Below are positions 22,301 to 31,824 of a stretch of DNA of 64,000 bases, in pieces; position 1 is the first letter of the stretch; each line of letters starts with the position of its first letter. Under the pieces are notes generated by a model, which did no database searches, was not told the DNA's origin, and saw only the letters and a program-made list of their open reading frames with translations. Position numbers and translations under genes: made by a program. This DNA comes from Berberis thunbergii (taxonomy: Eukaryota > Streptophyta > Magnoliopsida > Ranunculales > Berberidaceae), in assembly GCA_003290165.1 (NCBI GenBank), contig QNQO01000802.1, positions 1-64,000 of the forward strand, given 5' to 3'.

Positions 22301-24849
22301 ATGGATAGTGTAGAAGAGAATGAATTGATGGAAAATGAAGAAAATTTAGAAGAGATAATGGATCCCACAGAAGGGATGCAGTTCAACAGCATTAATGAGT
22401 ACCAACGATATTTTCATGATTATGGTAATAAAATAGGATTTCCAGTGAAAATAAAGAATACGGAAAAAGATGAAAATGGAAAACCTATATTCATGACGCT
22501 TGCATGTGGTCGTTCTGGGCAGCATAAAAGTCAATCACAAAATGTTGTAAATAAACCGGGTACAACTAAATGTGGATGTTTGGCTAAAATTAGAGGTAAA
22601 ATTTACCCTGATGGAACGGTGTCAGTGACAAAGGTAACAGTTGATCACAATCATGAATTGAGCCCTGGAAAATCTAGATTTTATCTGAAAAATAGAGTTA
22701 TGAGCTCGTATGTGAAGAAGAAGCTGGATTATAATGATAGGGAGGGTATTAGGCCAAATAAGAGTTTTAATTCATGTGTGGTAGAAGCTGGTGGTCATGA
22801 TAACCTGCCTTTTTCTCAAAAAGATTGTTACAATTATCTGGATAAAATGAGGAGGTTGAGGCTTGGGGATGCGGAGGCCATTCATAACTACTTCCAAAAA
22901 ATGCAAGCTAACAATGCTGAGTTCTTTTATATGTTGGATTTGGACAATAAAGGTAGATTGAGAAATGTCTTTTGGGCTGATGCATGGAGCAGAGCAGAGC
23001 AGCTTACAAGGAGTTTGGAGATGCTGTTACCTTCGACACTACATACTTGACAAATAAGTATGAGATGCCATTTGCTCCTTTTGTTGGGGTGAACCATCAC
23101 GGTCAGTCAATTCTTTTCGGATGTGGATTGATATGTGGTGAGACCATTGAAGAGTTTGTTTGGCTTTTCCAAACTTGGCTTGTGTGTATGAATGGCAATG
23201 CTCCGACGGCTATAATCACTGATCAAGATAGGGCAATGAAGAGGGCCGTTGAAATTGTATTTTCCAACACACGACACAGATGGTGCTTGTGGCATATTAT
23301 GAAGAAGTTGCCTAAAAAGTTGTCCGGTTGCAATCAATATGATGCAATAAAGTTTGCAATGCAAAGAGCAGTTTATGATTCGTTGTCTCATGAAGAGTTT
23401 GAAGTAAATTGGCATGCTTTCATTGAGAAATATTGTCTGCAAGAAAATGTTTGGCTGAAAGGATTATATCTTGATAGAATGCTTTGGGTGCCAACATATC
23501 AAAGATCTACTTTCTGGGCGAGGATGTCTTCAACTCAAAGGAGTGAAAGCATGAATGCTTTTTTTGATGGTTATGTAAATTCGAAGACCACTTTGAAGCA
23601 ATTCGTTGAACAATATATATGAGAATGCACTACGAAGTAAGGTTCAAAAGGAAACTGAAGCGGACTTTAAATCGTTTCACCGACAGATCCTTGCATTACT
23701 CCTTATGCAATAGAGAAAACTTTTCAAACTGCCTATAGTACAAAAAAATTTAAGGAGTTCCAAGAAGAGATTGCAGGGAATATATGTTGTACAATTCGTA
23801 GTGAAGTTATAGATGAGAATGGATTTGAGGTGTACACTGTTAGACAAGACTTGGTGATAGGAGATAGACAACGTTCAGTCAATTATATAGTATATTTTAA
23901 CGTTGTCGACTTCAAAATCAAGTGTAATTGCCAATTGTTCGAGTTCAAGGGGATCTTATGCAGACATGTATTGAAAGTATTGTTTGAACGAGATATTCAT
24001 GTTGTACCAGATAAATATGTCCATCGGATGTGGAGGAAAGATGTGAAGAGGGCGCATACAAAGGTTAAGATTGTTTATTCAAATTGGGGAATGAAGCCTG
24101 AAAATCAAAGGTTTGACAAGATGTGCAGCCACTTCAATGAAATGGCCGAATACGCCGCTGAGGATGAAAAGAAGACATGCCAAGTTCATGAATGGATCAC
24201 TTTGAAAATGGAGCAACTCAAAACTGATAATGGTGATGAGGGTGTTGATTCACATGGGTTTATGGAATTTGGGTCCAACACTACTACTTCTGGGATGCAA
24301 TCCAACATTCATAGTCCATTACCGGTTCGTAGCAAAGGTCGACGCTCTAATTCAAGGATGCAACCCACAGATGAAAAGATTCGAAAAAAAGCACAAAGGA
24401 AAAAAATAAACAAGCAAATAAAGATCAGGCCCTTGAGAAGAATGTGGTATGTTTTGCAAAATGTTTTTATGAATATTTAATTTTTTAAGTCTAGAATATT
24501 AAATTTTACGTACACGTCATTTGTAGGGTTGTTCCCAGATTGGAAGGCCTGAGTTAGAATATATGACACCTCATTCACTAACCCCAAATACACAGGTTTG
24601 AATTTAATATATTTACTGACGCGAATTATCACTTATGATTGTTCACTTATGATTTGTATTTGTCAACTTGAAGGATCAAACAATGCTGTCACAATCTGGT
24701 ATTCCAATCTCATTCATGGATCCATATTTTTCATTGATGTCACAGGTATATATTCTAACCAAGGGGTCATACTATTTTTTAGTACTATTACAATTATTTA
24801 TATATATATATAATCATTTTTTTTTTTGCAGACACCGCCTTCAAGATGA
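22301..24849 (+). pseudogene. FAR1/FHY3-like MULE transposase, four frameshifts
   Basis: The transposase family from which the plant light-signalling factors FHY3/FAR1 arose. From ATG 22301: a FAR1 DNA-binding zinc-finger domain (CGRSGQHK, TKCGCLAKI, DHNHELSP), a MULE DDE domain (TFDTTYLTNKYEMPFAPFVG, ITDQDRAMKRAV, HRWCLWHIMKKLP, RSESMNAFFDG) and a SWIM zinc finger (IKCNCQLFEFKGILCRHVLKV). Four frame breaks: +5 at 22989-23001 (AGAGC repeated), +4 at 23612-23620 (extra ATAT), -1 near 23691, and -1 in an A run at 24400-24406. After 24446, three short 3' exons (24527-24595, 24674-24745, 24832-24849) with GT-AG borders continue the usual FRS tail to TGA. The lesions make it inactive as written, but it looks young. 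Confidence 0.9.
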
Positions 24850-25224
24850 GTTTCTGAAATTTTAAATGCTGCGAAGATGCTGAAAATGTTGTGAAGATGC
24901 TGAAAATGAATGTTGAAAACTCTGCTTCATGCTGAATGCTGAAAATTCAAAAATGTTGATTGTTGTTTATCTTTCACTTATAATTGATGTGAAAACAACA
25001 ATTGACAGAAATTCTGTGAATTGTTATAACTTATGAATATCTGACAATTCTTGTTATCACTTATGAATATTCTGTGAATTCAAACATTCTGTAAGAATAT
25101 CTGTGAATAGTATCTGACAGAAAAATTTTGTGAATTGTTGTTTAGATATCTGTGAATTAAATTATATGTGAATTGTTGTTGAGAAAAATCCTGTGAATTC
25201 AATTAGATAAATGTTGTGAATATC
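24850..25224. repeat. Low-complexity stretch rich in GCTGAAAAT and CTGTGAATT words
   Basis: Short words (GATGCTGAAAAT, ATTCTGTGAATTGTTG, ATATCTGTGAAT) recur irregularly between the transposase 3' end and the minisatellite. A GAAAATGAATGCTGAAA word recurs at 27408. Probably 3' UTR and spacer of the transposase unit; nothing coding. Confidence 0.5.
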
Positions 25225-25600
25225 TGTGAGGTGCTCTGTGAATTGCTCTGTGGCAGTGCCATGGAATTCTGTGAATTGTTGTTTAGGTGCTCTGTGACTT
25301 CACTGTGGCAGTGCTATGGAATTCTGTGGTTGTTTAGGTGCTTTGTGAGTTCACTGTGGCAGTGCCATTGGATTAAATGCTATGGTTGTTTAGGTGCTCT
25401 GTGAGTTCACTGTGGCAGTGCCATTGGATTAAATGCTATTGTTGTTTAGGTGCTCTGAGTTCACTGTGGCAGTGCCATTGGATTAAATGCTATGGTTGTT
25501 TAGGTGCTCTGAGTTCACTGTGGCAGTGTCATTGGATTAAATGCTATTGTTGTTTAGGTGCTCTGTCAGTTCACTGTGGCAGTGCTATGTGCAGTGCTCT
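25225..25600. repeat. Minisatellite, 51-56 bp units, about 7 copies
   Basis: The unit is GTGCTCTGTGAGTTCACTGT followed by GGCAGTGCCATTGGATTAAA and TGCTATGGTTGTTTAG. The first copies are shorter and diverged (GGAATTCTGTG in place of GGATTAAATG). Units differ by AGTTC/CAGTTC and TATGG/TATTG changes. Units abut with no unique spacers, so it is not a CRISPR array. Confidence 0.85.
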
Positions 25601-27804
25601 GTGTCAATGGTTTGTTTGAGAGTGGCATACAACCATAATCAAGAACATAGAAATGAAAACTTTCAGTAAACAAACAAAGAGAAATGAAAGCTTTCAGTAC
25701 ACAGTACATGGTACCACAATCAAGAACAAAGAGACATGGATGATCCACAATGGCAGACAATGTAATGAAATTGGAACAGACAATTTAGAAATAGCAGAAA
25801 TAGAAACAGAGGAGTGAAACAATTGAAAAGAGGATATTGTATTAGAGAGATAGAAGTATGATATCAAACAATGTACATATCAAACAATATCTGTACAATG
25901 AGAATTACAAATCAATGAATGCCCTTTCTCTCTTCTATTCTATCTCTATTTATAGTACCTACTTCCCATATTATTCTGTTACAACCTTTTATTGTATTCA
26001 GTCATAGCACTTGGTCCCCATCATTTCTCAGTAATAGCAGCACTTGGTTCCAGCATTTCTCAGTAGCAGCATTCACTTGCAATCATCAGTAATAACAACA
26101 TTCATTCTGGTAGTCAGTCCACTTGCTTCCCATTGGCATGTTTCCTCCTGGAATATTAGAACTCCAAAACTGCAAGAAAAAAGCTGCAAGAAAAAACATG
26201 AAAAAGCTGCAAGAAAAAATAGGAAGGGATCTATAAGAACTCCAAACCCGTACGATCCATGGTATAAGCACTACTAGTTAAGCAAATCATTGTTTCAATT
26301 AGAGAAAACATCGGCATCATCAAAGCTCAAAATAAAATCGATGCCACCAATGCTCAATAAAATAAAGTGTACCTGTCAAAAACATCAATTCATACATATA
26401 GAAAGTAAGTTTATTGGATTTAATGAGAAGCCGATAACACCAACCAACAAAGACTAGCAAAATGTAACAAAAAGGGTCCCTCCTACTGATGCATATATGT
26501 TTAATTCAATCTCTATAGAGACTAAACATTAAAAACAACTAGGATGGTTATTGAGTACCATATGCTTTCTACGTTATCCATAGGTGAAAAGAGAATTCAC
26601 AATTGAAAAGATGACAATAATAGAAAGAAAAAGCTATTCAGCACTAAAGGAGAATGCAAAACTCTTTCTGTGGCAAAGTTGAACCTTTTGTCAAAAGTTC
26701 CACTAAAATAAAGAAGAGATTTCCTGATTTCTTTTCCTGCACTATCTTTTCCCTCTCTTTTACATCTCTAAATAATAACATCAAACACTAAAAACCAAGA
26801 AAATTTTCATCTTTAATCCATTCTCAATCTCTCACCACTACCACATTACAAATAACAAAACCACAAAACTAAAAAGAAAAAGAAAAATCTACTAAATTCA
26901 ACATAATAGTAAGAATAATTCAAACAAAAATCTAGAATTAAAATTGGAAATAGAGGAAATCAGTGAGTGAGAAACAGAGTACCTAATTCATTCATTCAAT
27001 CTCTTCTTAATCCTTGTTCATCTACTCAGGTTTTCGGCAGAGGATCATGTGCATTGGGGTAAAAATCCCACTTTCTCCACCTCTAGTCAGGTAATCTGCA
27101 GTGACATGGAAATGAAAACTTTCAGTAATCAAACAAAGAGAAATGAAAGCTTTCAGTACACAGTACATGGTAACCAACAATTCATCTAAAAGCTGCATGA
27201 AAAAGCTACACATAATAATCTATCTAAAACCTCCTCAATCCATTGTAATATGGCATTAGCAATCACATACATGCATAGTGGCCAGACATGCATAATGTCT
27301 AAAAAGAATTCAACCCCTTCTGCAGTGATAAACCTGGATAGGTGTAAACTGTGCTGCATCACCACTATTTGCTGTCAACGGCTTGTCAGAAGAAGAGATT
27401 GGAGCTTGAAAATGAATGCTGAAACCCTGTAAGGAAATGTAGAACAAAAAGACATCTCATTTCTTTTCTTTTCTAAATCTTGCTATAACAAAAAGACATC
27501 AGAAGAATAGATGTTGTTAACCCCATCTAATTTATTTTCTAAATCTTGCTATAACAGTTTGCAAACCTCACCATTGCATGCAGGGAGCCAGGCAGGGCAA
27601 TTTTATGATTTCTGATCCATGCATGAACTCATCACTGAACTCTACAACCTGATCAGAGAAACCCTTGAATGTCAAAACAAACTCGATCTACTCCATAAAT
27701 AACCATTAAAACATGTGAACTTCAAATGAATGAAACTAGCTTATACACTTGAAAATATATCAAAAAATGCATGAGATCAAAGAACTCCATTGACATCTCT
27801 CTAA
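25601..27804. other. MULE interior, no gene recognised; 70-bp duplicated segment
   Basis: A segment with GAAATGAAAACTTTCAGTAA, CAAACAAAGAGAAATGAAAG and CTTTCAGTACACAGTACATG occurs at about 25647-25712 and again at 27109-27172. A GTGTAAACTGTGCTGCATCA segment occurs at 27341 and 28015. Repeated AAGCTGCAAGAAAAAA lies at 26170-26220. On the minus strand a short frame ending at 27022 (TRGGESGIFTPMHMILCRKP) follows a possible acceptor but is unrecognised. Confidence 0.5.
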
Positions 27805-28026
27805 CTAGCTAGCTAGTGTTCCTGAAAGGCGCCTCCTACTATTACTTGTGTAGATATCTTGTAGTGCCTTGACTACCCTTTCTACTCCTCCAAATTGATT
27901 GTTTAGACTCTCATAGTTCCTCTCCATGGAAAGTTTTTGAATGCCTTTCAGGTCGAGTCCAAAGAATCTTGTATCGTTATCAATTCTGAAATCATTAACA
28001 ATCTGAGATAGGAGGTGTAAACTGTG
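27805..28026 (-). pseudogene. Probable captured fragment of a plant Ca2+-ATPase N-terminus
   Basis: After an acceptor-like GATGCAG, the frame reads LLSQIVNDFRI, FFGLDLKGIQKLSMERNYES and FGGVERVVKALQDI, then stops after RRRLSGTLAS. This pattern (F-x-I/L-D, then L-x-x-E-R/K-N/D, then GGVE-x-V-x-x-AL) resembles the region just before the first membrane segments of autoinhibited Ca2+-ATPases of the ACA12/13 type. No ATPase core is present. If right, it is a host exon picked up by the MULE. Recognition is by eye over about 45 residues, so moderate confidence only. Confidence 0.45.
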
Positions 28027-28061
28027 CTGCATCACCAAAATAAACAACACATTAATAAATT

Positions 28062-28250
28062 TTAGCAAATATAGATAGACATGAAAGCTTTACAGAGAAA
28101 AAAAATTAAAAAAGTGAGACACATTTTACCCACATATTCCTTCTTCTGCTTCTTCCTTTCCTGCTCACCTTCTGACCCAAGTTCTTCGTCTTCCATGTAG
28201 TATGTATTTTCAGTTACAAAAGCATACCATACGGAAGAAAAAAAAAACAA
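28062..28250 (-). CDS. Unrecognised acidic/lysine-rich exon-like frame
   Basis: The minus-strand frame reads SVWYAFVTENTYYMEDEELG then EGEQERKKQKKEYVG, reaching a good donor (TATGTGG|GTAAAATG) near 28129. It could splice to the acceptor before 28026 and so join the Ca2+-ATPase-like fragment. I do not recognise the family. The purine-rich composition makes chance openness possible. Confidence 0.3.
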   Translation of the reverse strand: MFFFSSVWYAFVTENTYYMEDEELGSEGEQERKKQKKEYVGKMCLTFLIFFLCKAFMSIYIC

Positions 28251-28330
28251 TATGAAACAAATTTCATTGGATTATGAATTATATTCACATAATACATATG
28301 TATGTACATATTACATTACATATAATTCCA

Positions 28331-28711
28331 TCATTCGTTCAAGAGCTTAATAATAAATATGAAACCTAACATAATAAGTACAACTATCAAAGTATTGATT
28401 AAGTCCCTCGTGCAAGCCCAAGGATCATTGTTCCCTTCAGTGACATTTCTTTGATCATTCGATGTACCGACTTGATCATCATAAACTACATTGTTAACTG
28501 TGACATTTTCATTGTTGTTGGATTCATCCGAATCTCTCCTCACCGATTCTGAGCGAACCTACAACTCGTATGATTCCTCAGCTTTTTCAACTGACATAAA
28601 CCCTTTGTAAGAAGCACGACTATACCCTGATACCGCTGATGAACATGCGGGCCAATTTAGGTATACTCCAGGGCGATGACCTCGATAGACAACATACGCT
28701 CTGAATGCCAT
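28331..28711 (-). CDS. RNase H1 N-terminal-like domain with C-terminal membrane anchor, in-frame TAG
   Basis: Second gene of the MULE, convergent with the transposase. The ATG at 28711 lies two bases after an acceptor (AAATGCAG|GA). The first 50 residues contain AYVVYRGHRPGVYLNWPACS and VSGYSRASYKGFMSVEKAEE, the fold of the RNase H1 N-terminal RNA:DNA-hybrid-binding domain (also called viroplasmin domain). A TAG at 28559-28561 follows ESYEL. The same frame continues with SESVRRDSDESNNNENVTV, a Ser/Asn/Asp-rich linker, and a hydrophobic segment (LINTLIVVLIMLGFIFII) followed by KLLNE and stop: a tail-anchor layout. No RNase H catalytic domain is present. Either the TAG is a recent null mutation or only the 50-residue domain is made. 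Role unknown; the domain family binds nucleic acid. Confidence 0.65.
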
Positions 28712-29833
28712 TCCTGCATTTAACAAAATAAATTCCCCGATAGATACGCATGTGGACACAAAAAAACAATGTTTGAAGATCGAGTAGTTTGAAATGCATG
28801 CATTTCTCCTTTGTGAGCATGAATAGTTAGTGAACACAATAACACTTGGTTTGGGGATTTTTAAACTTATCTTGAAGAGATCCACCACATAGTAGTACAG
28901 AAGTTGAATTATAAAGGGAATCCCCAGGATGACTAATGAGGATCATGGTGAGATTTTAATGGAAAACAATTAGACTTTTTTGGTGCAATATATTGTTTTT
29001 AACAATTTTTTATAGACTTGTACGTTTCTCCCCAAAACGAGTTTTTGTATTGTCAATGTGAATTTAATTAGTAATGCTTCCTAATGACTTACTCTGCTTT
29101 GCAATCACAACAAACAGGGCTTAAGAAGAAATGGAACTAGAACCATTTAGAGTATGCAAAATTCTAAGTGTCGAGGAAATGAGCGAGGAAACGAGCGAGG
29201 GAAGTGAGGTGGCAGGGTGGGAGCCGTTCAACTCACTCGAGATGCGTGCGTTGACTTTTTACGCGCACATCCCGAGTGAGGTGAACGGCTCCCACCCCCG
29301 CCACCTCACTCCCCTCGCCCATTTCCTCGCTGTGTAGAATTACTCTTAGAGTATAAAACAAAAACATCAAACTTACGATTCTGAAATCAATATTTGGAAA
29401 TGATAATCACATCAAAGAAAATATGCACATAGGCATCTATTTTTCTGTTCTGTATATTCAGGACATCTATCTCTTACTGACCCAAAAAATGTGATGTTTC
29501 AGGCTAAAAAGTTAAACAATACGAAATCAAGCTTCAAACGCTGATCACAATAAATGCTTTCCTAACAAATTGGAAATTGCAATAAAAATGATCACATCTA
29601 CCAATAATATTAATCCCTCACTCAAAATTTTATAAACTATTCCCATAAGACAGTTAGGACTATTGAAGTGCCTTGAAATTGTTTTCCCTAAACCTTCGTA
29701 AGTTGAATGTGATCTCTCAGTAGTTATGGATTCAAAGCAGTATCAAATAAATATTTGGAATGAAACACACAGAAGTTCTTCAAAATAAATTTCAAATTTT
29801 GTAGAAGTCACAGATACATGGTGTTTGCAGAAA
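28712..29833. other. MULE spacer and putative leader intron of the second gene
   Basis: Between the second gene and the right TIR there is only AT-rich sequence and the MITE at 29156-29345. A donor in the right TIR (minus strand, near 29952 and again near 30132) and the acceptor at 28714|28713 would define a leader intron of about 1.2-1.4 kb. Confidence 0.5.
29156..29345. mobile_element. 190-bp fold-back MITE (TCGAGGAAATGAGCGAGG family)
   Basis: The two arms are inverted copies over nearly the whole length (GAGCCGTTCA-CTCACTC facing GAGTGAGGTGAACGGCTC). They are flanked by TTAGAGTAT at 29147-29155 and 29346-29354. Same family as 33869-33982 and the half copy at 51857-51948. The 9-bp duplication points to MULE-type mobilisation. 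Confidence 0.85.
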
Positions 29834-30027
29834 AAACTACTGGTCATATAACTCACATACAAAAAAAGAAAAAGAAAAAAAAAACCGTCAGGAACCCTAG
29901 ATCTACAAACCCTAGATCTAGAAGAAATCAAGACATTTCAAGTTTGGGACTTACCTTTCGCGGGTTTCCTCCGTTTGGGTCGCTGATTCCAGTTGCTTCA
30001 ACAAGTTCTTCTATTTGTTCTCACATA

Positions 30028-30065
<38 letters not shown>

Positions 30066-30520
30066 GTCAGGATCCCTAGATCTACAAACCCTAGATCTAG
30101 AAGAAATCAAGACATTTCAAGTTTGGGACTTACCTTTCGCGGGTTTCCTCCGTTTGGGTCGCTGATTCCAGTTGCTTCAACAAGTTCTTCTATTTGTTCT
30201 TCCTCTTCTTCTTCCTCTTCTTCTTCTTCTACTTTCTCGAGTTTCGATTCGCCCAAATTTTCGGTTTCACTCGAGTTTCGATTCTTCCTCTATTTTTTTT
30301 TCTTGAGTTTCGATTCGCCCAAATTTTCCTCAAATTTTCGGTTTGAAATTTTGTTTTGAAAGACCATTGAAGGAGCGAAGGAGCGAATTTTTTCCCCAAA
30401 ATTTTGGCTCTGCAGAAATCCCGCCAGAAGCATGCACGTGCCTGGGAGGCTCCCGAACGCGTGCCAAGGAGTGTCCAGGCAGCCACCCAGGCGCACCTCC
30501 CAGGCCAGCTAGAATTATTG
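29834..30520 (-). repeat. MULE right TIR (687 bp) with internal 164-bp tandem duplication
   Basis: Inverted copy of 20138-20629. It is longer because the segment from CTCACATACAAAAA to TTCTATTTGTT (about 29856-30019) is duplicated. The second copy begins with an uninterrupted A run of about 34 bases at 30030-30063. On the minus strand each copy contains the GCGAAAG|GTAAGTCCC donor. Confidence 0.85.
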
Positions 30521-30530
30521 CATAATTTAG

Positions 30531-30790
30531 TAAGCCTATGATAAGCTACCATCGGATCAGTATCAATAGAGTAGGCTGAGGATGATATCATCTTTGAAAG
30601 TGTGATGGAATGTTCGGATCCTTGTGAAGTATTTAGCCTTCAGCTTCTTGACATAATTTAGTAAGCATGTGATGAGTTTACTATCATATCAGTATTGATA
30701 GAGTAAGCCGATAAAGATGTCAACTTTGAAAGCACGGTGAACTGTTAGGATCCTAGTTAAGTAATTAGCCTTTTGCTTCTTGACAACTTC
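30531..30790. repeat. 131/132-bp tandem repeat, right part
   Basis: Continues the interrupted unit from 20137. Further units start at 30585 (ATATCATCTTTGAAAGTGTG) and 30717 (ATGTCAACTTTGAAAG). Shared words are GGATCCT, AAGTA-TTAGCC, GCTTCTTGACA, TAATTTAGTAAGC and TATTGATAGAGTA. Unit identity looks about 75-80% by eye. Confidence 0.75.
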
Positions 30791-31824
30791 TACTTCTTAC
30801 ATAGATGATAGTTATAAATTTGGAAGCTCCATCAACGTCAACTGCTCAAATTCTTTACGGGGATGGCACTTGACTCGTGTGTGGCTTATTGTGTCCATTT
30901 TGGTTATGTTGCACATTCAGTTTTGGTTCTCATGTTGACAACACTAAAGATATGTTCTACGGTTTGGAAATATTTCTTAGCAACAATTCTAGTTTCATTG
31001 TACATGAATGGACATTAACAAATGTTAGGATGTTTGTTCAAATTTGGATTTTACAAGAAAATAATGTTCTATTGTTAAATTAACATCTACTCTAAAAAGC
31101 TTAATTTGATCAAGTAATTGAAGCCTATGCAATTGTGGAGTGAACTTTTACTCAATATATTTGATGCCTTTAGGAGTTTCATTTTAATCTTTGCTTTCTG
31201 ATGAGAATAATAGTCCTATGGTTGAGCTAAGAGTTGATATTTTTTGCATTATAATTTCCTCTTTTAAGTGAAAACTAAATTAAAGAGTACTACCAAATCA
31301 TGCATGTATTACTTTCATCATTTGCCATTTTTGGGAAATATTTGTTCTATTCAAAAACAAACAACCATTCCTCTCATGATGGGATTTCTGAAATGTTTCA
31401 ACATGGAAGATGAGTGTCAAAATGTGGTAGGTAATCAGTACCATCAAATGACAAAAAAAATATCTTAATGCAAGTTGTGGGAATGAATTACAAACCTGTG
31501 TGCCTTTTTTATTAGACCCTCCCTTGTGAACCACCCAATATCAAAACGTTCTACCACATTGGCCAAAGCACAAAATCAAGTCCCCCTGCTATTTTAAGTC
31601 TTTTCAACTTGATACTTCACCACACAAATTGTAATCCAATCTCAAGCACAATACGTTTGCATGCCACATACCATACAAAAGAGCCACACTGTTGACGTGT
31701 AAACTAACTCCCCATTCATTCTCTTTACTAGTCTCCTTTGTTTCAACACAACTATTCAACAACCATTGCCAAGATCACAAGAAGAAGAAGAAGAAGAAGG
31801 AAAGGAAGAGTTATAGATTTCAAT
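30791..31824. other. Spacer and BIC upstream region
   Basis: No gene recognised. Positions 31680-31824 are the likely leader of the BIC gene, with an (AGA) run at 31780-31800 that creates a spurious polyarginine frame. Confidence 0.5.

Larger units (their letters stand above)
20138..30520. mobile_element. 10.4-kb Mutator-like element (FAR1 type), structurally complete
   Basis: The ends are inverted (CAATAATTCTAGCTGGCC on the left, its complement on the right) and flanked by CATAATTTAG at 20128-20137 and 30521-30530. Because the first terminal base is shared, the duplication could be called 8 to 10 bp. Long TIRs surround a plus-strand FAR1-like transposase with frameshifts, a copia fragment, a minisatellite, a probable Ca2+-ATPase fragment, a minus-strand gene for an RNase H1 N-terminal-like domain with a membrane anchor, and a MITE. 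The transposase lesions make it unlikely to move on its own now. The target lies in a tandem repeat, so the empty site can be rebuilt exactly. Confidence 0.9.

Noticed and set aside
25225..25600. CRISPR-like regular repeat
   Set aside because: Units abut and vary throughout, with no unique spacers; the window is plant nuclear DNA. It is a minisatellite.
28331..28711. Endogenous caulimovirus insertion
   Set aside because: Only the small RNase H1 N-terminal-like domain is present. There is no movement protein, coat protein or polymerase nearby, and the gene is part of the MULE.
29818..30360. Overlapping frames with long lysine runs in the right TIR
   Set aside because: Products of the A run and of the tandem duplication in a non-coding leader; mirrored frames occur in the left TIR.
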